Shown here one piece after another: positions 9,336 through 18,700 of a stretch of DNA of 64,000 nucleotides. The stretch lies in contig NZ_KB913035.1 in assembly GCF_000384255.1 (NCBI RefSeq), positions 1,649,362-1,713,361 of the forward strand, read 5' to 3'. This DNA is from Methylotenera mobilis 13 (GTDB taxonomy: Bacteria; Pseudomonadota; Gammaproteobacteria; Burkholderiales; Methylophilaceae). The position numbers were made by a program, and so were the translations under genes. Positions within the stretch are counted from its first letter, which is position 1. Each line of letters opens with the position of its first letter. The notes under the pieces were generated by a model. That model was not told the DNA's origin, made no database searches, and was given only the letters and a program-made list of their open reading frames with translations.

Positions 9336-9803
9336 CTAGCTTACTTCCTCTATGATTTTAAAGCTGGAATGGCAGGCAATACAATTCTTCATCAACTGAT
9401 CTAATTGGCGGCGGCTATGAACAGGGATTTTTAATTCTGCAGCGTCCGCCGCAATCTGATCGAATTTTTTTCTTGTATCAAAGCCCAGTGTTTTCATGGA
9501 TAAAGGTATTTTTGCCAGCAATGAGCCCGGCGTATTTGCTTCCGCTGCCATCCCTGCCGATTTAGCGAGCATTGCAACAAGCTCCATGTCATCATTGGTA
9601 ATCGCCTCACTGATTTTTTGTGTACTGATCAGAAAATTACGCATCTCACTAAGGATAAGGTTGCGCTCATCTTTACTCAGCACCACCGCCACACGCTCAT
9701 CATCAGAAACAGCAACACTGCCTTGAACAAATTTATAGGCAACGGCAATTAAAACTATCAGCAGCGTACAGATAATAGCCCACAGAATTTTGAAGTTTTT
9801 CAT
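9336..9803 (-). CDS. Cytochrome c'-like (class II) c-type cytochrome
   Basis: 155 residues. An N-terminal hydrophobic signal/anchor (ILWAIICTLLIVLIAVAYKF) is followed by a helical domain, with a single haem-attachment motif near the C-terminus, CIACHSSF. A C-terminal CxxCH in a four-helix protein of this size is typical of class II cytochromes c (cytochrome c', cytochrome c-556), which bind NO or transfer electrons in the periplasm. It is the last gene of the nar unit, 42 bases after moaA. Context suggests NO binding or an electron-transfer role in nitrate respiration; that is inference. The ATG at 9803 has a good AAGGA upstream and is preferred to the longer frame to 9830. Confidence 0.75.
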   Translation of the reverse strand: MKNFKILWAIICTLLIVLIAVAYKFVQGSVAVSDDERVAVVLSKDERNLILSEMRNFLISTQKISEAITNDDMELVAMLAKSAGMAAEANTPGSLLAKIPLSMKTLGFDTRKKFDQIAADAAELKIPVHSRRQLDQLMKNCIACHSSFKIIEEVS

Positions 9804-9845
9804 GATTTTCCTTAAGCCTGCTTTTATCATTAACGAGGCCAGATA

Positions 9846-10844
9846 TTAACCGCCAGTATGCGACATAAATCTTATGACTGCGGGTTCAGCCCTTTTTAGA
9901 TTGAAATCATGACCTTTTGGTTTGGCCTGCATACTGCTGACTATAGCCTGTTTTAATGGCTCATCATCATGTGGAAACTGTCTCAACAGAGGTGCTAAAT
10001 CGACCTTATTTTCTTGGCCCAGGCACAAATATAGCTCACCCTTGCTGCTGATTCGCACTCGATTGCATGATTCACAGAAATTATGGCTATTTGGCGAAAT
10101 AAAGCCAACCCTTGTATTGGTGTTAGGGACATACCAGTAACGAGCAGGGCCACCCGTAGACTCAACACTTGCGATCAGATCATAACGAGAACGCAGTAGT
10201 TTCAAAGTTTCTTCATTACTGACATAGGTCGAATCACGGGCGTGGCTTACCTGGCCGAGCGGCATTTCTTCAATAAAAGAAATATCGATTCCCTGCCCTA
10301 TTGCGAACGCAACCATCGCTATCGCTTCATCATCATTGATGCCGCGCATCAGCAATGTGTTGAGCTTGATATTATCAAAACCGGCCTGCTTGGCGGCGGC
10401 TATGCCGCGCAGCACTTTATCAAGTTCACCAACGCGGGTGATTTGGCGGAAGCGTCTTTCATCCAGACTATCGAGGCTGATATTAACGCGGCGCACGCCT
10501 GCTCGCCTCAAGTCATGCGCCTGATGCTCCAGCTGCGAACCATTGGTAGTGACTACCAATTCATTCAGGCCCGGCAGATGGCCTATTTCATTAAAAAGCC
10601 ACAGCGCATTTTTGCGTACCAACGGCTCCCCGCCGGTAATGCGGACTTTTTTTACGCCCAGCGAGACAAACGCTTTCACTAATCGCGAACACTCTTCCAG
10701 CGACAGCACTTCCTCTCGCGGCAAAAACTGCATATCTTCAGACATACAGTACACACAGCGAAAGTCGCAGCGGTCGGTAATCGACAGGCGAATGTAATCT
10801 ACCTTGCGGCCAAAACCATCGATCAATACAGGGGAAGAGTTCAT
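9846..10844 (-). CDS. moaA: GTP 3',8-cyclase MoaA
   Basis: Radical SAM enzyme for the first step of molybdopterin synthesis (GTP to 3',8-cyclo-7,8-dihydro-GTP), 332 residues. The N-terminal SAM cluster motif is CDFRCVYC. The C-terminal second cluster cysteines are in CESCNRVRISSKGELYLCLG, and the protein ends in the GlyGly tail (SHTGG) essential for the family. It sits inside the nar unit, so it probably boosts molybdenum cofactor supply for NarG under nitrate-respiring conditions. It is 12 bases downstream of the porin gene. Confidence 0.95.
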   Translation of the reverse strand: MNSSPVLIDGFGRKVDYIRLSITDRCDFRCVYCMSEDMQFLPREEVLSLEECSRLVKAFVSLGVKKVRITGGEPLVRKNALWLFNEIGHLPGLNELVVTTNGSQLEHQAHDLRRAGVRRVNISLDSLDERRFRQITRVGELDKVLRGIAAAKQAGFDNIKLNTLLMRGINDDEAIAMVAFAIGQGIDISFIEEMPLGQVSHARDSTYVSNEETLKLLRSRYDLIASVESTGGPARYWYVPNTNTRVGFISPNSHNFCESCNRVRISSKGELYLCLGQENKVDLAPLLRQFPHDDEPLKQAIVSSMQAKPKGHDFNLKRAEPAVIRFMSHTGG

Positions 10845-10856
10845 GTTGGCGTTCTG

Positions 10857-12254
10857 CTAAAACGTATACATGCCAGTCACCCAGACGACTTCTTTGTCGC
10901 CTTTGCGCGCAGCATTTTGTAGAGTAGTACCGTAGATATCGGATTCATTGAATTTTGCGTATTCAAGTTTGCCGCTGATTTTGTCAGTGAACGGATACAT
11001 CACACTCAGATCCAGCTCGGTACCGTATTTATCGCCGAACTTGCCGTTGAGCGACTGGTATTTTTCGTCTGATTTGAACACATGGTATTCCGCCTGTAGC
11101 TTAGCTTTGCCAATGCTACCGGCAACCGTGACGAATGTATCTTCAATACCCTGGCGCGGTGTAGCCAGAAACTGGTCAGCCCAACCCTGAAACAGGTGGT
11201 TGGTGCCCAGTGGTGTCTGGAAAGCATATTTACCATCGTTGCTGGCGAGCTTCTCATGGTCAATTCTGACTGACCAAGTGTTATACATCGCGCCGCCGCC
11301 CAGTTTAAAGTAGTGTGCGTCAATCAGTTCGCTGCCGTCTTTATAGTCAGACTGTTTCGCATATTCAGCGGTGTAAAGTACTTTCCAGGTCGGGTCGATT
11401 GCGCGCACGCCATCCAGACGCAGGCCGAATGTTTTTGAGCTGGCATCCGTGGTTGCCGTTTTAACCAGATCCTGGCTGGCACCCAGACCGTTACCACCTT
11501 GCGCAGCTGTACTATCGGCGAGTGGGTTGCCGTTGTTCTGACCCAGGTTTGCAACGTCGACCAGATAACCGTAGCCCACTACTGACTCGCTAGGAGAAAT
11601 GCGATACTTGGCATTCACAATTTCGATATCGCCTTGACGCAGTTCGGTATTAATCTGGCGTACCTGATCAAAGTGTGCCACGAATATTTCTGTATCCGGA
11701 ATGCTTTTGTTGAGTACAGATACACCGTCAAATACCTGCATATTCTGGCGGAAGCCGATGTCGCCGATGAAGCGAACATTGTCTAGATTCACCTGTTGGC
11801 GGCCAAGACGCACTCTGGTGTTCTTGATGCCGGTCCAGTCTACAAACAGCTGATTCACATCTGTAAAGCTCGGGTCAACGATATTGGCGTAGTTGGCCTT
11901 GCCTGGCTCACTCAGGTTCTCGCGTCTGTCGTTAAAGTTGTGGTTAAACTCGTGGACGTCGGTCAGTTGTGCGGCAAAACTGAAATTCTTATACGGTGCC
12001 GTTTGCCAGCCGATCAAGCTGCGCAGTGTGAAAGCATGAGCACTGTCCAGTTTTTGGGTTGCATTAGGTGCCGGCTGAAATGCCTCCTGGTCTACTGATT
12101 CGTAGCGCAAGCGGAAATTGGTCATAGATTTGCCTTGTATGATCGCATCAAGCAGCTTTTCAGGCGCAGCTACGACAGCTTCCTCTGCCAAAACCGGGAT
12201 AGCCCACATCGCCAATAAGGCAGAAAATACAGAAATACTTAATCGACGATTCAT
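10857..12254 (-). CDS. Alginate-export-type outer-membrane porin
   Basis: 465 residues. Signal peptide MNRRLSISVFSALLAMWAIP to a cleavage near VLAEE, then a beta-rich protein with alternating amphipathic strands and a terminal aromatic (ends GMYTF). The region FRLRYESVDQEAFQ and LGRQQVNLDNVRFIGDIGFR resembles the alginate-export porin family (Alginate_exp), 16-18-stranded channels. Position inside the nar unit, after carbonic anhydrase, suggests nitrate/nitrite passage through the outer membrane; that is inference. The ATG at 12254 is preferred to the frame starting at 12278 because it gives a normal signal peptide. Confidence 0.75.
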   Translation of the reverse strand: MNRRLSISVFSALLAMWAIPVLAEEAVVAAPEKLLDAIIQGKSMTNFRLRYESVDQEAFQPAPNATQKLDSAHAFTLRSLIGWQTAPYKNFSFAAQLTDVHEFNHNFNDRRENLSEPGKANYANIVDPSFTDVNQLFVDWTGIKNTRVRLGRQQVNLDNVRFIGDIGFRQNMQVFDGVSVLNKSIPDTEIFVAHFDQVRQINTELRQGDIEIVNAKYRISPSESVVGYGYLVDVANLGQNNGNPLADSTAAQGGNGLGASQDLVKTATTDASSKTFGLRLDGVRAIDPTWKVLYTAEYAKQSDYKDGSELIDAHYFKLGGGAMYNTWSVRIDHEKLASNDGKYAFQTPLGTNHLFQGWADQFLATPRQGIEDTFVTVAGSIGKAKLQAEYHVFKSDEKYQSLNGKFGDKYGTELDLSVMYPFTDKISGKLEYAKFNESDIYGTTLQNAARKGDKEVVWVTGMYTF

Positions 12255-12304
12255 CACAATATCCTTAATTTCAATCATTAATTTATTACTATCTGGCAGC
12301 CAAC

Positions 12305-12973
12305 TTATATCTGGTAGGTCGCAACCTCAAGATTATCGACCAGCACTTCAAACACGCCGCTTTCGGGACGGTACTCATATAATTCGCCGTGGCGCATATC
12401 AAAATACCAGCCATGCAGCGTCAGCTTGTCCTCTTGCACACGACTGCTGATCCACGGATACGACATCAGGTTCTCCAAAGACACCAGAATGGCAGATTGC
12501 TCACAGACATTTGCTTGCATTTGTATCGGCTTATCATTAAACTCCCGCAGCACCTGCTGGCGGGCTTCTTCAGCTATACCCAGCCACTTGGCGATCAGCT
12601 CTTCTTCGTTACAGTCAGGCGTTTTATGTTCCATCAAAGCACGAATGCCGCCGCATTGCGCATGCCCCATCACGATAATGTGTTCGACTTCCAGATTATG
12701 GACAGCAAACGCAATCGCTGAAGTCGTTGCTGCAAAGTACGTTGCCTGTACATGCGGCGGCACCAGATTTGCAACATTACGCACCACAAACATATCGCCG
12801 GGGTCGCAATCAGTCAGCAATGCCGGATCACAGCGCGAATCGCAGCAGGCAATGACCAGCGCACGCGGGCGCTGACCTTGCTGGACAAGCTGCTCAAATA
12901 ACACGCGCTGCTCACCCAGATAGTTTTGCTGGAAGCGACGAAAACCACTCAGAAATTTTGAAACATCGCGCAT
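12305..12973 (-). CDS. Beta-class carbonic anhydrase
   Basis: Cytoplasmic zinc enzyme interconverting CO2 and bicarbonate, 222 residues. Zinc ligands and catalytic dyad are visible in ACCDSRCDPALLTDCDPGD (Cys, Asp-Arg pair) and GHAQCGGIRAL (His, Cys). The length matches plant-type beta carbonic anhydrases. It follows narI by 15 bases and precedes the porin by 50, so it is cotranscribed with nitrate reductase. NarGHI consumes protons on the cytoplasmic side, so pH or bicarbonate balancing is a possible reason, but this is speculation. Confidence 0.93.
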   Translation of the reverse strand: MRDVSKFLSGFRRFQQNYLGEQRVLFEQLVQQGQRPRALVIACCDSRCDPALLTDCDPGDMFVVRNVANLVPPHVQATYFAATTSAIAFAVHNLEVEHIIVMGHAQCGGIRALMEHKTPDCNEEELIAKWLGIAEEARQQVLREFNDKPIQMQANVCEQSAILVSLENLMSYPWISSRVQEDKLTLHGWYFDMRHGELYEYRPESGVFEVLVDNLEVATYQI

Positions 12974-12988
12974 CGTATTGAATGCCAG

Positions 12989-13678
12989 TTAACGGAATCG
13001 TTTACTGCGCACAATCTGGTAAGGTCTGTTGATATATCCGAAAGGTGCACTCCATACATGCACCATCCGTGTAAACGGAAACACCAGAAATACCGTCATG
13101 CCAAAGAACAGATGTACTTTGAAAATAGTGTCTACGCCGTTTAGCAATGATGGATCAGGGTGCAGGTAAATAATGCTTTGCACCCACTCTGCCAGTGCGA
13201 TCATCACACCCGGATTATTGTGATTGGCATGGCTGATAGATACCGGGATGGTAGATAAGCCGATAATCAAGGTGATCAGCAGCCATGTCAGTATGAACTT
13301 ATCTGAACCACGGCTGGTAGCTGATACGCGACGGTTAAATATGCGGCGCAGCCAAAGAATCGCACCGCCAACCAGACACATACCGCCGAATATAGAACCC
13401 GCCCAGATAGCTATCATCTGGTGAGCCATATCTGATACCCCCAGTGCTTTGAATACACTGTGCGGGGTAAGCAAACCCACGGCATGCCCGAAAAAGATCG
13501 CAATAATACCGATATGGAACAGATTACTGCCAAGCCGCATATTGGCTTTTGAAAGTAATTGGCTGGAGTCACTCTTCCATGTGTATTGCTCCCTGTCAAA
13601 ACGTAACCAGCTGCCGAGTAAAAATACCGTCAGTGCGATATAAGGGTAAATACCGTATAGAAAATTATGTAAACTCAT
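12989..13678 (-). CDS. narI: Respiratory nitrate reductase gamma subunit NarI
   Basis: Membrane cytochrome b subunit of nitrate reductase A that oxidises quinol and passes electrons to NarH, 229 residues with five membrane helices. Haem-ligand histidines are expected in FHIGIIAIFFGHAVGLLTPH and in KVHLFFGMTVFLVFPFTRMVH, the latter spanning helix 5. The C-terminus after the last helix is typical (HVWSAPFGYINRPYQIVR). Starts at the ATG at 13678, preceded by AAGGAGAGC; it follows narJ by 11 bases. Confidence 0.96.
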   Translation of the reverse strand: MSLHNFLYGIYPYIALTVFLLGSWLRFDREQYTWKSDSSQLLSKANMRLGSNLFHIGIIAIFFGHAVGLLTPHSVFKALGVSDMAHQMIAIWAGSIFGGMCLVGGAILWLRRIFNRRVSATSRGSDKFILTWLLITLIIGLSTIPVSISHANHNNPGVMIALAEWVQSIIYLHPDPSLLNGVDTIFKVHLFFGMTVFLVFPFTRMVHVWSAPFGYINRPYQIVRSKRFR

Positions 13679-13689
13679 TTTGCTCTCCT

Positions 13690-14205
13690 TTATGCAGCCA
13701 ACTTGCTAAGCGTTGCCCGATTTTCAATAATCGACAGCAGTGCCGCGTAAGGGCTTTCAACTTTAGTTAAATTCTCGGTCAATACGGCTAAGACTTTCTT
13801 AGCATCCGCAAGAAAAACAGTTGCTTCGCTATCGTCCATATAGGCAGTGAACTCAAGTATCAGCGGCAGATAATCTGGCAACTCATTAGTCACCACTTCT
13901 ACGCCGTAATCCTTATATAACTCACCTAAGTCAATTAATGCGGGACCACGATTTTTATCATCCCCGAACAAATGATGCGTGAGATGCAGGCTGTGTTCAG
14001 GAACCATATCAAAGGTTTTTACATAGTCAGACTGCAATTCTGTCAATGGCAAACTTTGCAGATGATTGATAAAGTTCAGCAAAGCATCACGCTCAATATT
14101 GTCTGCATCCAGCTGCGGAAAAATCTCAAGCAATTCTGGAATATGTTCAATTAACTCTTGGTCTGGATACTCCAGCAACACTGATAATAATTTATAGATT
14201 TTCAT
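13690..14205 (-). CDS. narJ: Nitrate reductase assembly chaperone NarJ
   Basis: Cytoplasmic chaperone (TorD/DmsD/NarJ family, all-helical) that holds apo-NarGH for molybdenum cofactor insertion and membrane docking. It is 171 residues, shorter than the 230 or so of E. coli NarJ, lacking a long C-terminal tail. Recognisable are the N-terminal LLSVLLEYPDQEL and the family signature SDYVKTFDMVPEHSLHLTHH followed by LFGDDKNRG. It is not part of the final enzyme. It lies between narH and narI, 11 bases from each. Confidence 0.93.
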   Translation of the reverse strand: MKIYKLLSVLLEYPDQELIEHIPELLEIFPQLDADNIERDALLNFINHLQSLPLTELQSDYVKTFDMVPEHSLHLTHHLFGDDKNRGPALIDLGELYKDYGVEVVTNELPDYLPLILEFTAYMDDSEATVFLADAKKVLAVLTENLTKVESPYAALLSIIENRATLSKLAA

Positions 14206-14216
14206 GATGCATTTCC

Positions 14217-15764
14217 TTAGTTTTTGTCACTCAATGGTGCCAGATCTTTAGGTTCAACCGTGTCTTTGCGACGACGTGGGAACAAGGTAATTTTAGAAAC
14301 GCCGTGTGAACTGTCATTGCCAAAAGTGAAACCATTTTGCCCTTGGAAGCCGAACGCATCATCCAGTGTTTCTTCGGTATGGCCGGTAGGAATCACAAAT
14401 CGATCTTCATAATTAGCGATAGCCAGATAGCGATACATCTCTTTGGCCTGATCTTCAGTTATGCCGGCTGCGTCAAGTGCGCGCGTATCTGCTATGCCTT
14501 CCACATGCACTGAGCGCTGATAACTGCGCATTGCAATCAAACGGTTCAAGGCACTCTCGATCGGTTCAGTTTTACCCGCCGTTAACAGATTCGCCAGATA
14601 CTGTACCGGCAGGCGCATGGTGCCTGCCACCGGAATGGCACCATCCGGGCCCACCGGTAAATTGCCCTGATCGATCTGTGATTGCACTGGAGAAAGCGGC
14701 GGCACGTACCAGACCATCGGCAATGTGCGGAACTCCGGGTGCATCGGGAACGCGATTTTCCAATCCATCGCCATCTTCCAGATCGGGGATTTACGCGCAG
14801 CTTCCAGCCAGTCTTCGTTAATACCTTCTTTGCGCGCTGCAGCAATCACTTCCGGATCATTCGGGTCGAGGAAAATCTTGCATTGCGCTTCATACAGATC
14901 CTGCTCATCTTCCATGCTGGCAAGCTCTTCAATACGATCAGCGTCGTACAGCATGATACCGTTGTAACGAATACGGCCAACGCAGGATTCTGAACATACC
15001 GTCGGCATGCCGGATTCCACACGTGGGTAGCAGCCTACGCACTTCTCGGCTTTGCCTGACTCCCAGTTGTAGAACACTTTTTTATACGGGCATGAGCTTA
15101 CGCACATGCGCCAGCCACGGCATTTGTCCTGATCTACCAGCACAATACCGTCTTCTTCGCGTTTGTAGATAGAGCCTGACGGGCAAGCTGCCACACATGA
15201 TGCATTCAGGCAGTGATTGCAGATACGTGGCAAGTACATATGGAAAGTATTTTCAAACTGACCATACATTTCTTTCTGGATATTCTCCAGATTCTTGTCT
15301 TTGCTGCGCTTATGGAACTCACCGGCCAGGTCGTCTTCCCAGTTAGGACCCCATTTGATTTTTTCCATGCTCTCGCCGGTAATCGCCGATATCGGGCGTG
15401 CCGTTGGCGTAGCTTCTGACAGCGGTGCATTTTGCAAATGCGCGTAGTTGTAGGTAAACGGCTCGTAGTAGTCGTCTATTTCCGGCATATCCGGGTTAGC
15501 AAAAATGTTAAGCAGCTTGGAAGCGCGGCTGCCGGACTTAAGCTCCAGCTTGCCGTCCTTAAGCTCCCAGCCACCGTTCCATATTTCCTGGTTTTCCCAC
15601 TGTTTTGGGTAGCCGACACCGGGTTTTGATTCAACGTTGTTGAACCATGCATATTCAACACCTTTTCTATTCGTCCACACGTTCTTACAGGTAACAGAGC
15701 AGGTGTGACAGCCGATACATTTGTCCAGATTAAAGACAAAGGCGAATTGGGCGCGTACTTTCAT
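14217..15764 (-). CDS. narH: Respiratory nitrate reductase beta subunit NarH
   Basis: Iron-sulphur electron-transfer subunit, 515 residues. Four Cys groups are visible: CIGCHTCSVTCKNVW near the N-terminus, CNHCLNASCVAACPSGSIYK, CRGWRMCVSSCPYKK (with the Trp replacing one Cys, the signature of the [3Fe-4S] site), and KCVGCYPRVESGMPTVCSES. It conducts electrons from NarI haems to NarG. Start ATG at 15764, 21 bases after narG. Confidence 0.97.
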   Translation of the reverse strand: MKVRAQFAFVFNLDKCIGCHTCSVTCKNVWTNRKGVEYAWFNNVESKPGVGYPKQWENQEIWNGGWELKDGKLELKSGSRASKLLNIFANPDMPEIDDYYEPFTYNYAHLQNAPLSEATPTARPISAITGESMEKIKWGPNWEDDLAGEFHKRSKDKNLENIQKEMYGQFENTFHMYLPRICNHCLNASCVAACPSGSIYKREEDGIVLVDQDKCRGWRMCVSSCPYKKVFYNWESGKAEKCVGCYPRVESGMPTVCSESCVGRIRYNGIMLYDADRIEELASMEDEQDLYEAQCKIFLDPNDPEVIAAARKEGINEDWLEAARKSPIWKMAMDWKIAFPMHPEFRTLPMVWYVPPLSPVQSQIDQGNLPVGPDGAIPVAGTMRLPVQYLANLLTAGKTEPIESALNRLIAMRSYQRSVHVEGIADTRALDAAGITEDQAKEMYRYLAIANYEDRFVIPTGHTEETLDDAFGFQGQNGFTFGNDSSHGVSKITLFPRRRKDTVEPKDLAPLSDKN

Positions 15765-15785
15765 AATAATCTCCTTATGCCTTAT

Positions 15786-18700
15786 TTATTTGGCACCAAT
15801 GCCAATGGGGTTGAGTTGCGCTTCACGTTCAGGCGTAAGTGGACGTTCCAGCCAATCAATGTCTTTATCTGCGATCTTATGCAGGGCTACCATCGTGTCG
15901 CGCTGGCAGCCGACCGTGCCGTAATAATTGAAACCGTAAGAAAGCTGTGCATAGCCACCGATCATATTGGTCGGCTTCATGATGACGCGCGTTACCGCAT
16001 TCAAAATGCCACCGCGTTTACCGGTAGTCGGCGAGCCCGGCACGTTCACATTTTTTTCCTGCGCGTGATACATCATGGCCATGCCGCGCGGTATGCGCTG
16101 CGATACTACGGCTCGCGCCACGGTAGCGCCGTTATGGTTCAAGGCTTCTACCCAGTCGTTATCTTCAATGCCTACAGATTTGGCATCATCTTCTGAGAGC
16201 CAGACATACGGGCCGCCACGGAACAATGTCAGCATACGCAGCGTGTCCTGATAAGAAGAGTGAATGCCCCATTTACTGTGTGGTGTAATCCAGTTCAGTT
16301 CCAGATGCGGCTTAGATGTAACGCTCTTAGGCAACGCATTCAGCTCACCAAGATCCACCATCGGTTTATAGGTACAGAAGCCTTCACCGAAATCCAGCAT
16401 CCATTCATGGTCCTGATAAAAATGTGCACGACCGGTCAGGGTACGGAACGGGATATGCTCATGAATATTGGTATAGCCTGCGGTGTAAGACACATGCTCA
16501 GACTCAATACCGGACCAGGTTGGCGCGGTGATGATCTTACGAGGCTGTGCCTGAATATCCTTGAATGTGAACTTGTCTTCATGGCGGCCAGCATACAGAT
16601 GGTGATGATCAATGCCGGTTTTCTGTGACAAAGAAGTCCATGATTTATGCGCTACTTCACCATTGGTTTCGGGCGCCATACGCATGACTGAATCACAAAC
16701 TTCAATATCTTCCGCCAGTGAAGGCATGCCGAAAGAAACGCCGGGTTCTGTCACGGTACTGTTATGTTTCTTGAGTTCTTCGTACTCTCTGTCTGTATTC
16801 CAGTCGATGCCCTTGATGTTGTTGCCAAGCTTGGTCATCAGTGGGCCTAGCGCAATAAACTTGCGATAAGTATCACCATAGGTGCGCTCAACCAGCTTGA
16901 TGATCGCCATGGTTTTACCCGGAATCGGCTCACAATCGCCTTCTTTCCAGTTTTTCACCTCACCGAAAGGCTGCGCCAGTTCTGCGGCTGAGTCATGCTG
17001 CATCGGCAAAGCCACCACTTCTTTCTTGGTTCCGAGGTGTTTTTCAGCCAGTGGTGAGAATGTCTTGGCAATGGTCTTGAAAATCTGCCAGTCAGACTTG
17101 GATTCCCAGCCTGGTGATACCGCTTCTGACAGCGGATGAATGAACGGATGCATGTCTGTGGTATTAAGATCGTTCTTTTCATACCAGGTTGCAGTTGGCA
17201 GAATAATGTCTGAATAAGCGCCGGTAGAATTGAGGCGGAAATTGATATCCACCATCAGATCCAATTTGCCGATAGGCGCATCCTCATGCCATTTCACTTC
17301 TTTATTATCACGACCGGCGCCTGACTCCTGCAATACGCCGTTTTGCGCACCTAATAGATGCTTGAGGAAATACTCATGGCCTTTTGCAGAAGATCCGATC
17401 AGATTAGCACGCCATACAAACAAGTTGCGCGGCCAGTTAACCGGATTATCCGGGTCGGCATAAGCTACATCCAGCTCACCGGATTTCAATTTATCTGCAA
17501 CATACTTGGCTACAGCAGCTTCATCGGTAGCGCCACTGTTAATCGCCTCTTCAGCCAGATCGATCGGGTTGACATTAAAGTTTGGCATAGATGGCAACCA
17601 ACCCATACGCGCCGCTTTTACGTTGTAATCCGCAATTGAATTACCCTTGTTTTTACCTTTACCGGCCGGTGACAGCAGGCTGTCTGCAGTCAGCGTTTCA
17701 TAACGCCATTGGTCGGTATGGAAATACCAGTAAGAAGTAGAATTAGCGTGACGGGGCGGACGGTGCCAGTCAGTGGCAAAAGCTATCGGAGCCCAACCGG
17801 CCTGCGGACGCAGCTTTTCCTGGCCCACATAGTGCGCCCAGCCGCCACCGCTCTGGCCCACACAGCCGCACATGTGCAGCAGGTTCATAATCGCACGGTA
17901 GGCTAAATCATTGTGGTACCAGTGGTTAATCGCCGCACCCATAATCACCATAGATTTTCCCTTGGTTTTAGAGGCGTTATAAGCAAACTCACGTCCGGTG
18001 CGCTCAATATCGGCCGCTTTCACGCCGGTAACTTTTTCTGCCCAAGCCGGGGTGTAGGCAACATTCGCATCATCATAGCTTGTTGCAACGTTTTCGCCGC
18101 CAAGGCCGCGATCAATGCCATATTGTGCGACCTGCATATCAAATACTGTTGCTACCAGAGCTTCTTCACCGTTCGCGAGTTTGACCCTGCGTACCGGTAC
18201 ATTGCGATATAACAAGGCACTCTCGCCCTGCGTAAAATGCGGGAAGCCGACAGACACAACATCATCCCTATCATCAATACAGGTGAGTTCAGCCGCAATC
18301 TCGTGACTGTCAGCCTGCTCCAGCAGGTTCCATTTGCCATCTTCACCCCAGCGGAAGCCGATACTGCCGTTAGGCGCCACAAATGCACATGATTTGCGGT
18401 CAAAAACTGTGGTTTTCCAGTCAGGATTGTTGGTTTCACCCAGTGCGCCATCAAAATCAGAAGCGCGCAGGAATCTGTCAGAAACATAAGCATCATCATG
18501 TTTGCGCAGCATCACCTGCATCGGCAAGTCAGTATATTTACGTGCATATTCCTGGAAATATGGGTCTTGGCTATTGATGTAGAACTCTTTCAGCGCTACA
18601 TGGCCCATAGCTAGAAACGCAGCAGCATCCGTACCCTGTTTGATTGGCATCCACAGATCAGAGAACTTGCAGAACTCGGCATAATCCGGTGCCATCGCCA

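Noticed and set aside
10242..12875. Several plus-strand frames of 80-150 codons opposite moaA, the porin and carbonic anhydrase
   Set aside because: They lie entirely antisense to well-supported genes and show no family features.
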